The position numbers were made by a program, and so were the translations under genes. The notes under the pieces were generated by a model. The model saw only the letters and a list, made by a program, of their open reading frames with translations. It searched no databases and was not told the DNA's origin. From Nocardia sp. (GTDB lineage: Bacteria; Actinomycetota; Actinomycetes; Mycobacteriales; Mycobacteriaceae), in assembly GCA_013361595.1 (NCBI GenBank), contig JABFXT010000199.1:1-6741 (forward strand): DNA of 6,741 bases. Direction: 5' to 3'. The first letter of the stretch is position 1, and every line of letters starts with the position of its first letter. Positions 1 to 5,110 of this stretch are shown here, piece by piece.

Positions 1-19
1 CACCTCGGCGGCCGATTAG

Positions 20-47
20 GCCGGACCGGCGGTTACGCCGGACCGGC
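20..47 (-). terminator. Hairpin downstream of the XRE regulator, probable terminator
   Basis: Arms at 20-31 and 36-47 form a 12-position stem with one central mismatch (A25/A42) and a 4-base loop (GTTA on the plus strand). It lies 8 bases beyond the stop codon of the minus-strand regulator. There is no T tract, which is usual for GC-rich actinobacterial terminators. Because the stem is symmetrical it could also serve a convergent plus-strand gene ending to the left of the window. The two arms are also the direct repeat CCGGACCGGC. Confidence 0.5.
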
Positions 48-55
48 GACGCCGC

Positions 56-1327
56 TCAGATCGCGCGCGGACCGCGGGCAGCGCGCAGACCACTGCGGGC
101 CGGCCCGGACCGGGTCGTCACCGGCCTGATCAGCGCCGCGTCCACACCCACCCGCTGCGCGAATTCGCTCAGACCAGACGTACCGCGGTCCATGCTGAGC
201 AGATCCGCTGTCGTGGACCGAACCGATTTGTGCCGGTACACCTGCTCGGGGGCGAGCAGCTCCGCCTCCAGCAGCAGCGCGAGCGCGCGTTCGGGGCTGC
301 GCCGCTGCGCCCAGGCGCGGGCGGTATCGATGAGCAATCTGCCGTGTTGCCGGGGCGTGAGCCGGTCCCGATCGATCCGTCCCGCCAACCTGATCGCGGT
401 ACCGGCATCCCCCAGTTCCACCGCGGTGGCGACCTCCTGCAGATCCACTGCGGCCGGACCGAATTCCGTATGGTGATCGTCGCGTTCCTCGCCGAGATCC
501 GCAGCCGTCGCGCGGGCGGCGGCGAGCATCGCGTACGCGTACTCGGCCTCCTCGGTTTTCGCCGCGACGAGCGCCAGTTGCAGGGTGAGCGCGCCGTAGA
601 CGCTCGCCGCGCGCGGCCCGGCGCCGCCGAGAAGTTCCCCGAGCACCTCCCGCGCGCTCTCGGCGGTGTGTTTCGCCAGCTCCAGGCGGTTGGAACGCTG
701 GAAGACGAGCGCGAGACGAAACGCGCCCGCGGCCATCATGACCGGATCCGCGGCCCGCTGCGCGGCGGCGATCGAACGATCGGCGGACACCCACGCGGCA
801 TCGAACTGCTGGAGGTCGGCGAGCGCGAGCGCGTAGGCCTGGTAGGTGTCGGCCAGGCATAGTTCGGCCCGGCGGGAACCCGCGTGCGCCACCGCGTCCT
901 CGAGCTCGGGCAGCAGCGTTTCGAGCAGATCCAGCAGATCGGTGTAGCGCCCCAGGCTCGTGAACGTCCACGCCGCGGCGGCGCCTTCTTCGAGCCGATC
1001 GAGGTCCGGGTCCGCCCCGGCGCCGGACGCCACCGCCCGCAGGGCGTGATTACCGGTCAGCAGCAGGCGCAGCGGTACGGCGTCGGCCGGGACCTGTTCC
1101 ACCTGCGCGGCCGGTGCGGAGGGCGCCAGCTCGGCCACCGGCATATCGAGCACATCGGCGATCCGTTCGAGCACGTCGAGCGCCTTGACCGGACGGACCC
1201 CGCGTTCCACCTGCGAAACCCATGCCTCCGATCGTTTGATCAGCGGCGCGAAATCCCGCTGGGACAGCCCTTTCCGCGCCCGGTAGTAGGCGATCTTGCG
1301 GCCGATTCCGGCGTCGTGATCGGCCAT
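56..1327 (-). CDS. XRE-family transcriptional regulator with TPR-like C-terminal domain
   Basis: A predicted cytoplasmic DNA-binding regulator of 423 residues. Residues about 8-66 form a Cro/C1-type helix-turn-helix: the segment GLSQRDFAPLI is followed by the recognition helix around RSEAWVSQVERG (residues 32-43). After a short Ala/Pro linker, residues about 110-375 are almost entirely helical and alanine/leucine-rich with aromatic positions at repeat-like spacing, as in TPR-type sensor domains of actinobacterial XRE proteins. The frame stays open upstream to a possible start at 1546, but the HTH begins just after the ATG at 1327. That ATG overlaps the stop of the preceding small ORF by one base (TGATG) and has no good Shine-Dalgarno of its own, so translation is probably coupled. 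The C-terminal tail is Arg/Gly/Pro-rich and looks disordered. The target genes and ligand cannot be read from the sequence. The HTH assignment is firm; the TPR-like fold is inferred from composition. Confidence 0.9.
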   Translation of the reverse strand: MADHDAGIGRKIAYYRARKGLSQRDFAPLIKRSEAWVSQVERGVRPVKALDVLERIADVLDMPVAELAPSAPAAQVEQVPADAVPLRLLLTGNHALRAVASGAGADPDLDRLEEGAAAAWTFTSLGRYTDLLDLLETLLPELEDAVAHAGSRRAELCLADTYQAYALALADLQQFDAAWVSADRSIAAAQRAADPVMMAAGAFRLALVFQRSNRLELAKHTAESAREVLGELLGGAGPRAASVYGALTLQLALVAAKTEEAEYAYAMLAAARATAADLGEERDDHHTEFGPAAVDLQEVATAVELGDAGTAIRLAGRIDRDRLTPRQHGRLLIDTARAWAQRRSPERALALLLEAELLAPEQVYRHKSVRSTTADLLSMDRGTSGLSEFAQRVGVDAALIRPVTTRSGPARSGLRAARGPRAI

Positions 1328-1461
1328 CAGACGAGCACACCGTTCGCCGGGGCGGAGTGCGGATATCCGGAGAACACGCGCCCGCGAGGTTCCGGCGTCG
1401 AGCGGGCGGCCGCCGTGTTCGTCGGTTCGTGCATATCGAAGCGTGGCACCAGTTCTCGCAT
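1327..1461 (-). CDS. Small 44-residue protein coupled to the XRE regulator
   Basis: The peptide starts MRELVPRFDMHEP and ends ANGVLV; I do not recognise a family. Support for it being real: a strong Shine-Dalgarno GGAGGAG six bases before the ATG; a stop codon that shares one base with the regulator's ATG (TGATG); and a coding-like pattern by hand count (GC1 about 70%, GC2 about 57%, GC3 about 77%). It has no cysteine, no hydrophobic segment and no signal peptide, and is rich in Pro, Ala and Arg. The frame is open further upstream to a GTG at 1518 (63 residues), but that start has no ribosome binding site, so the ATG at 1461 is preferred. Coupling suggests a stoichiometric or regulatory link with the XRE protein: it could be a partner, a signalling-peptide precursor, or a leader peptide whose translation sets regulator expression. 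None of these roles is shown by the sequence. Confidence 0.6.
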   Translation of the reverse strand: MRELVPRFDMHEPTNTAAARSTPEPRGRVFSGYPHSAPANGVLV

Positions 1462-1474
1462 ATCCGGCTCCTCC
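1455..1474 (-). promoter_or_regulatory. Ribosome binding site that decides the small-ORF start
   Basis: Read on the minus strand, GGAGGAG (plus positions 1468-1474) stands six bases before the ATG at 1461-1459. This near-perfect anti-16S match is the strongest ribosome binding site on the minus strand of this window. It favours the 44-residue form over the 63-residue form of the small ORF. Confidence 0.65.
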
Positions 1475-1822
1475 GTCGCGACTCCGGCCCGCGCCCCGTG
1501 GGACGACAAGCTCTCCACAAATGCTGACCAGTAATTTCGCTACCACCGGGGCAGCAAAATCGATTCACAGCCCGCCCGAGCCGGGCGCAGTCGCCTCGGA
1601 CCGGACCGCGCGCGGCCCGGGATCACCGGACTCGCTGCGGAATCCCACCCCGCGGTCCGATGGTCACTTTATATCGACGGACACGCGGAAAGAACGGCCG
1701 ATTCCCGCCCACGGGATCTGCCGGTGGGCGCGGACCCGATACCAGCCGGCGGGTTCCGCTCCGACCGCCCGGACCCGACAACGCCGCGCACGGCGCGAGT
1801 AGCGATGCCGGACCGGTGGCGC
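1462..1822. other. Non-coding divergent region between the XRE module and the SRPBCC-arsR operon
   Basis: About 395 bases separate the two divergent start codons (1461 and 1857); the right-hand end holds the operon promoter and operator, listed separately. Open frames here (for example 1443-1802 plus and 1664-1939 minus) are low-complexity, cross the operator or the small ORF, and resemble no family. Two AT-richer patches stand out. Positions 1529-1569 include the palindrome AATCGATT (1558-1565). Positions 1664-1675 (CACTTTATATCG) offer a minus-strand -10-like TATAAA at 1668-1673, without a convincing -35. If that were the promoter of the XRE module its leader would be about 200 bases. No tRNA or recognisable riboswitch was seen. 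Confidence 0.5.
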
Positions 1823-1831
1823 TAATATAAG
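1823..1831 (+). promoter_or_regulatory. Candidate -10 region of the SRPBCC-arsR operon
   Basis: TAATAT (1823-1828) and the overlapping TATAAG (1826-1831, five of six matches to TATAAT) lie about 30 bases before the ATG at 1857. A possible -35 (TAGCGA, 1800-1805) is weak. Either -10 would be blocked by a protein bound at the overlapping palindrome 1827-1842. The transcript leader would be only about 20 bases and just hold the ribosome binding site. Confidence 0.45.
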
Positions 1832-1842
1832 TAAAAACTTAT
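1827..1842. promoter_or_regulatory. Perfect inverted repeat ATAAGT-N4-ACTTAT, probable ArsR operator
   Basis: Six-base arms at 1827-1832 and 1837-1842 are exact reverse complements around AAAA. This is a strikingly AT-rich island in very GC-rich surroundings. It overlaps the candidate -10 and ends three bases before the Shine-Dalgarno of the first operon gene. AT-rich inverted repeats of this size at a promoter are typical operators of ArsR/SmtB-family repressors, and the second gene of the operon encodes such a regulator, so autorepression is the simplest reading. Confidence 0.65.
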
Positions 1843-1856
1843 CAAGGGAGGAAGAG

Positions 1857-2504
1857 ATGGCTTTACTCAGCGATCCGGCCGCCGTCGCGGGCCTGGTCAC
1901 CCGAGAGGTACGCACCGGCGAACGAGACGGGGCGGTCACCCGGATCGCCGTGGCGCGGCGTAGCTACGCGACCGATCCGGACGATCTGTGGGAGACGCTC
2001 ACCGATATCGACCGGATTCCGCGATGGTTCCTGCCGATCACCGGCGAGTTGACCGTCGGCGGCAGATACCAGCTCGAGGGAAATGCCGGCGGCGTGGTCG
2101 AGGAATGCGAACGGCCGAAACGTTTCGCGGTGACCTGGGAGATGGGCCCCCTGATCTCCTGGCTCGAAGTCCGGCTCGGCCCCGGCGTGGACGGGACCGA
2201 ACTGGAACTGGTGCACGAAGCTCCCGTCGACCCGGATATGTGGACGCAATTCGGCCCGGGCGCGGTGGGCGTCGGCTGGGACCTCGGACTCATGGGCCTC
2301 GGACTGCACCTGGAAACCGGAGCGGCCGTGGACCCGGCGGCCGGCGCGGAGTTCCCACTCACCCCCGAGGGGCTGGTGTTCGTCCGGACCGCTTCCGCGG
2401 GATGGGCGGCGGCCGCGATCGCCGACGGCGACGATCCCGAGCAGGCTCGTGCGGCCGCCGAGGCGACCACCGGTTTCTACACGGTCGCCCCCGAGGAGGA
2501 GTAA
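1857..2504 (+). CDS. SRPBCC / AHSA1-like domain protein
   Basis: A 215-residue soluble cytoplasmic protein of the START-like (SRPBCC) superfamily. The characteristic AHSA1-type opening is visible at residues about 30-75: a beta strand (ITRIAVARRSY type), then PDDLWETLTDIDRIPRWFLP, then GELTVGGRYQLEG. The fold continues with VVEECERPKRFAVTWEM (80-96) and ELELVHEAPVD (115-125). The C-terminal 60 residues are mostly helical and end in TTGFYTVAPEEE. Such proteins bind hydrophobic ligands in a deep pocket; the ligand is unknown, and Hsp90 co-chaperone function should not be assumed in bacteria. The start is supported by AGGGAGG at 1845-1851, five bases before the ATG. It is first gene of an operon with the ArsR-family gene 8 bases downstream, a pairing common in actinobacteria. 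Confidence 0.88.
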   Translation: MALLSDPAAVAGLVTREVRTGERDGAVTRIAVARRSYATDPDDLWETLTDIDRIPRWFLPITGELTVGGRYQLEGNAGGVVEECERPKRFAVTWEMGPLISWLEVRLGPGVDGTELELVHEAPVDPDMWTQFGPGAVGVGWDLGLMGLGLHLETGAAVDPAAGAEFPLTPEGLVFVRTASAGWAAAAIADGDDPEQARAAAEATTGFYTVAPEEE

Positions 2505-2512
2505 CGATCCCG

Positions 2513-2914
2513 ATGACCCACCCCTCTCCGGCGCGCGTGTTCGAAGCGCTCGGCGATCCGGTGCGGCGCACGATACTGCGACTGGTGTCCGGCGGCGAAC
2601 GATCCGCCGGCACCCTCGTCGACGAGATCCGCGTGCACACTCCGATCTCGCAACCCGCGGTCTCTCAGCACCTCAAGGTGTTGCGCGAGGCCGGACTGGT
2701 ACGGGTGCGCTCGGCAGCCAACCGGCGGTTCTACGCCCTGGAACCGGCGGGAATAACCGCCGCCCGGGAATGGCTCGCCGAACTTGTCGACCCGCTGGCG
2801 CCGTTCGCACAGCCCCTCGACGCCCTCGCGACCGAAGTGGCCCGCGGCAAACGCGAACGCCGCGAGAAGACCACCGGGACAACGCGGCCGGATCGCCACG
2901 ACCGAACCGCCTGA
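2513..2914 (+). CDS. ArsR/SmtB-family transcriptional regulator
   Basis: A 133-residue winged-helix repressor. The N-terminal helix has the usual FEALGDPVRRTILRLVSGGE (residues 10-29), the recognition helix region is SQPAVSQHLKVLREAGLV (46-63), and the wing is VRVRSAANRRFYALEP (63-78). There is no cysteine anywhere, so the metal-binding ELCVCDL site of arsenic, cadmium or lead sensors is absent; this belongs to the non-metal branch found beside SRPBCC genes. The C-terminal 25 residues are basic and probably disordered. The start is the ATG 8 bases after the SRPBCC stop. The only purine-rich ribosome site, GAGGAG at 2495-2500, is 12 bases away and inside the previous gene, so translational coupling is likely. 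It probably represses its own operon through the palindrome at 1827-1842. The inducer is unknown. Confidence 0.9.
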   Translation: MTHPSPARVFEALGDPVRRTILRLVSGGERSAGTLVDEIRVHTPISQPAVSQHLKVLREAGLVRVRSAANRRFYALEPAGITAAREWLAELVDPLAPFAQPLDALATEVARGKRERREKTTGTTRPDRHDRTA

Positions 2915-2925
2915 CCGTCCGAGCA

Positions 2926-2943
2926 CCGGCCGCTCCGGGCCGG
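2926..2943 (+). terminator. Hairpin after the SRPBCC-arsR operon, possible terminator
   Basis: CCGGCC (2926-2931) and GGCCGG (2938-2943) form a perfect six-base-pair all-GC stem with a six-base loop, starting 11 bases after the arsR stop codon. There is no T tract. It lies just before the TATACA box of the deacetylase gene, which fits termination followed by a new start. Confidence 0.4.
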
Positions 2944-2950
2944 CACCTGG

Positions 2951-2956
2951 TATACA
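2951..2956 (+). promoter_or_regulatory. Candidate -10 box of the deacetylase gene, leaderless arrangement
   Basis: TATACA stands six bases before the ATG at 2963, and no Shine-Dalgarno is present in between (CCTGGG). Transcription would begin at or next to the A of the start codon. No convincing -35 element is visible, which is common for actinobacterial promoters. Confidence 0.4.
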
Positions 2957-2962
2957 CCTGGG

Positions 2963-3679
2963 ATGCGGAAGTGGGTGGCGGGCGCGGCGACAGCCCTGGT
3001 GGCGGTCCTGGTCGTCGTGGTCGGCGGCTACTTCCTGATGAACTCACGGACCTACCAGCTGGCCGGACGGCTGGTGGATCGGGTGGACACCGACGAGAAG
3101 ATGGTGGCCCTGACCCTGGACGACGGCCCGTCCGAACACGCACCCGAAGTGCTCGGACTCCTCGCCATCGCCGGTATCCCGGCCACCTTCTACGTCAACG
3201 GCCGGGATCTCGCCGCCCGGCCCGATCTGGGCCGTGCCATCGTCCGGGCCGGTCACGAGCTCGGTAACCACACCTACAATCACCGGCGGATGGTGCTCGT
3301 CTCTTCCGAGACCGTCGCCGCGGAAGTCGAGGGCACCGATTCCGAGATCCGGGCGACCGGCTACCGGGGCGACATCACTTTCCGGCCGCCCTACTGCAAG
3401 AAATTGTGGACCCTGCCGAATTATCTCGCCGACCACGACCGCACGACGGTCACCTGGGATGTCGAACCGGAGGACGGCAACACCTCCACCGAATCCCTGG
3501 TCGCCGCCGCCGTGGACCAGGTGCGCCCGGGATCGATCGTCCTGCTGCACACCATGTACGAGTCCGGCGCGGCAGCCCGGGCGGCCATCGTGCCGATCGC
3601 CGCGAAACTGCACGCGCAGGGCTACCGCTTCGTGACGGTCTCGGAACTGCTCGACCCGGACAGGTCCGCGCACCCGTGA
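2963..3679 (+). CDS. Membrane-anchored polysaccharide deacetylase (CE4, NodB domain)
   Basis: A 238-residue enzyme predicted to remove N- or O-acetyl groups from a cell-wall or surface glycan outside the membrane. Residues 5-26 form a hydrophobic signal anchor (AGAATALVAVLVVVVGG) after a short basic start; there is no lipobox cysteine. The NodB catalytic domain spans about 47-230 with all five motifs: TLDDGP (51-56, usual TFDDGP with Leu for Phe; general base D53, metal ligand D54), HTYNH (103-107, metal ligands H103 and H107), RPPY (141-144), WDVEPED (165-171), and LLHT (194-197, H196). The active site therefore looks intact. The exact substrate (peptidoglycan GlcNAc/MurNAc, chitin-like or another glycan) cannot be told from the sequence. 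The gene follows the arsR operon by 48 bases but has its own -10-like box, so it is probably transcribed alone, perhaps without a leader. Confidence 0.9.
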   Translation: MRKWVAGAATALVAVLVVVVGGYFLMNSRTYQLAGRLVDRVDTDEKMVALTLDDGPSEHAPEVLGLLAIAGIPATFYVNGRDLAARPDLGRAIVRAGHELGNHTYNHRRMVLVSSETVAAEVEGTDSEIRATGYRGDITFRPPYCKKLWTLPNYLADHDRTTVTWDVEPEDGNTSTESLVAAAVDQVRPGSIVLLHTMYESGAAARAAIVPIAAKLHAQGYRFVTVSELLDPDRSAHP

Positions 3680-3809
3680 CAGACGCTCCGGAACCGGGAT
3701 CTTCTCGGGTGACCCCACCGGCGGGTAAGTTACGGACCGAGCCGTGCGGCGGGCAGCCTTCCGATGGCACCCGCGGCCGCACGATTGTTCCACCGGAGAG
3801 GGCGATGTG
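3680..3809 (+). promoter_or_regulatory. Intergenic region with possible promoter of the CMD-family gene
   Basis: This 130-base gap contains a short perfect palindrome GTAAGTTAC (3725-3733). Within it, TAAGTT (3726-3731) matches the TANNNT form of an actinobacterial -10. The ribosome binding site GGAGAGGG (3795-3802) lies seven bases before the ATG at 3810. No good -35 and no strong terminator for the deacetylase are visible; the best hairpin (3694-3708) is six pairs with a wobble and a three-base loop. Confidence 0.3.
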
Positions 3810-4355
3810 ATGGTTTCGCAGACGCGACCACGGATAACCCCCGGCCGCCTCCGCGAGCTGGGTCCGTTCAACTGGGCTGCCTGGCAGGTGCTCTCGCGGG
3901 CCTCGGGAACCGCGGACGCCCAGGTTTTCAGCACCCTGGGCCGGGCGGGCAGGTTGTTCCGCGGCTGGCTGCACTTCTCCGGAATGCTGATGCCGGGCGG
4001 ACGGCTACGCCGCCACGAAACCGAACTGGTCATCTTACGCGTCGCCCATCTGCGCGATTGCGAATACGAGACCGACCACCACATCCGCCTCGGGCGCCGG
4101 GCGGGGGTGACGCCGGAGATCCTGGAGCGGATCCGGGCCGGTGCCGAAGCCGCGGGCTGGACCGACAAGCACCGCGCGCTGCTCACCGCCGTGGATCAGC
4201 TGGTCCTGACCCGCGATATCGACGACACCGCCTGGGAACAGCTTTCCGCCCACTACGACGACCGCCGTCTCATCGAAATCGTCCTGTTGGTCAACCAGTA
4301 CGAAGGCCTGGCCGCCACGATCACCACCCTGCGCATCCGGCGCGACGAATTCTGA
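3810..4355 (+). CDS. Carboxymuconolactone decarboxylase (CMD/AhpD-fold) family protein
   Basis: A 181-residue soluble, all-helical protein. The family core is clear at residues 69-100: HETELVILRVAHLRDCEYET, then DHHIRLGRRAGVTPEIL. In AhpD-type peroxidase partners the site is CxxCxxxH; here it is C84-x-x-E87-x-x-x-H91, so the second cysteine is glutamate and disulfide relay chemistry of the AhpD kind is not expected. E70 and E72 lie where the family keeps an acidic residue ahead of the site. The CMD name refers to the fold; a role in protocatechuate breakdown is not supported by any neighbour. The frame is open upstream to 3744, but GGAGAGGG at 3795-3802 fits the ATG at 3810 (or the adjacent GTG at 3807), and the family similarity begins there. 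It converges on the lpdA side genes. I recall a similar CMD-family gene (Rv0464c) near lpdC in M. tuberculosis. Confidence 0.85.
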   Translation: MVSQTRPRITPGRLRELGPFNWAAWQVLSRASGTADAQVFSTLGRAGRLFRGWLHFSGMLMPGGRLRRHETELVILRVAHLRDCEYETDHHIRLGRRAGVTPEILERIRAGAEAAGWTDKHRALLTAVDQLVLTRDIDDTAWEQLSAHYDDRRLIEIVLLVNQYEGLAATITTLRIRRDEF

Positions 4356-4357
4356 CC

Positions 4358-4379
4358 GGCCGGAACAGTCACGCCGGCC
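4358..4379 (+). terminator. Hairpin after the CMD-family gene, possible terminator
   Basis: GGCCGG (4358-4363) and CCGGCC (4374-4379) form a perfect six-base-pair stem with a ten-base loop, starting two bases after the stop codon. There is no T tract and the loop is large, so this is only a moderate candidate. The remaining bases to 4508, between two convergent genes, show nothing else I can support. Confidence 0.33.
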
Positions 4380-4508
4380 CGCGCGGCCGCGGATAGACCT
4401 CCGGCTCGTGCCGGGCGATCACCCCACCACCGGGTCCCACCAGATCCGCGCGAGGTGTCGTGCGGACCCGGTCTCCGACTTTCGAGAGATCCCCACACTG
4501 CGAACGGC

Positions 4509-4931
4509 TCAGCGACCGCCGGTGAAGGCGCTCGCCGGAACGAATATCCGGTGCCCGGAGTCGAGGTGGACCGATACGCCGTCCGGGGTCCATCGCACCG
4601 ATTCGAGGACGGGATCACGAGTACCGGTGATCTCGAAGTACACCGGGTGCCCATAACCCATATCCGGGTAGCGCCCGACCATGATCGCGTCCGGCAGCCG
4701 CCGATGCAGCAGCCGGCTCTCCCGGCGCAACAGCCCCACGTGGTAGACCGAACCGTCGTATTCGATACCGGCGGGCTGGGTTTCCACCCGCAGCACCTCG
4801 GTATGCACCATCCGGGTATCGGCGAAGACCGCGATCGGCACGGCTACGAACAACAGCAGGGCCGCCGCCACTCCGAGCAGCGGCCGCAACCCGGGCACAC
4901 CGGAGCGTGCGGGCGGTGGCGGCGGAGTCAC
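4509..4931 (-). CDS. Hypothetical membrane-anchored protein, 140 residues
   Basis: I do not recognise a named family. The protein starts with a proline-rich stretch (residues 2-7) and has one clear hydrophobic segment at about 17-37 (LLGVAAALLLFVAVPIAVFA). The rest is a soluble domain of about 100 residues with alternating strand-like segments such as MVHTEVLRVE, YDGSVYHVGLL, HPVYFEITG, VRWTPDGVSVHL and HRIFVPASAF. This suggests a single-pass protein with a small beta-rich extracytoplasmic domain. No cysteine or catalytic motif is visible. The start is a GTG without Shine-Dalgarno; a TATATT box six bases upstream suggests a leaderless transcript. It lies downstream of lpdA on the same strand, but the lpdA terminator lies in between, so it is probably transcribed separately. 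Reading as a real gene rests on the membrane segment, the protein-like composition and the promoter placement. Confidence 0.75.
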   Translation of the reverse strand: MTPPPPPARSGVPGLRPLLGVAAALLLFVAVPIAVFADTRMVHTEVLRVETQPAGIEYDGSVYHVGLLRRESRLLHRRLPDAIMVGRYPDMGYGHPVYFEITGTRDPVLESVRWTPDGVSVHLDSGHRIFVPASAFTGGR

Positions 4932-4937
4932 CGCCGG

Positions 4938-4943
4938 AATATA
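4938..4943 (-). promoter_or_regulatory. Candidate -10 box of the 140-residue protein gene, leaderless arrangement
   Basis: On the minus strand TATATT is followed by six bases (CCGGCG) and then the GTG start at 4931. It matches TANNNT and leaves no room for a ribosome binding site, so transcription likely begins at the start codon. This AT patch is isolated in very GC-rich DNA. No clear -35 element. Confidence 0.5.
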
Positions 4944-5049
4944 TCCCGGGCGGGCCGCGGTCGTCCGATGAGCCGGAAACCGGCTCGTGACGGGACCACG
5001 GGCAGACGGTGCGAACCGGCGGCGACACCGGATCCACTGCCGGAACGGA

Positions 5050-5088
5050 CCGGCCCGGCGCCCGTGCGGAACACGGGCACCGGGCCGG
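5050..5088 (-). terminator. lpdA transcription terminator, 17-pair stem
   Basis: Arms at 5050-5066 and 5072-5088 form a 17-position stem around a five-base loop, starting 22 bases after the lpdA stop. At position 5059/5079 the plus strand has a C/A mismatch, but the minus-strand RNA has a U-G wobble, so the stem is continuous only in the lpdA transcript. There is no U tract. It is the strongest hairpin I found in the window. Confidence 0.72.
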
Positions 5089-5110
5089 GATACGCGCTAC
5101 CGGATCGGAC

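Noticed and set aside
1..19. Possible end of a convergent plus-strand gene (TAG at 17-19)
   Set aside because: Only six codons are visible before the window edge, too few to support a call, though the hairpin at 20-47 would suit it.
33..971. Minus-strand frame of 312 codons overlapping the XRE regulator
   Set aside because: Its translation is an Arg/Gly/Ala-rich frame-shadow. The regulator frame has a real HTH and helical domain.
1443..1802. Plus-strand open frame of 119 codons in the divergent region
   Set aside because: It is Pro/Arg/Ser-rich and low in complexity, starts antisense inside the small ORF, and has no ribosome binding site I would trust.
1664..1939. Minus-strand open frame of 91 codons
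   Set aside because: It begins inside the SRPBCC gene and runs through the promoter, operator and ribosome binding site of that gene.
3044..4186. Minus-strand open frame of 380 codons across the deacetylase and CMD genes
   Set aside because: It is antisense to two genes with clear family motifs and runs across their intergenic region with an Arg/Pro/Ser-rich, domain-free translation.
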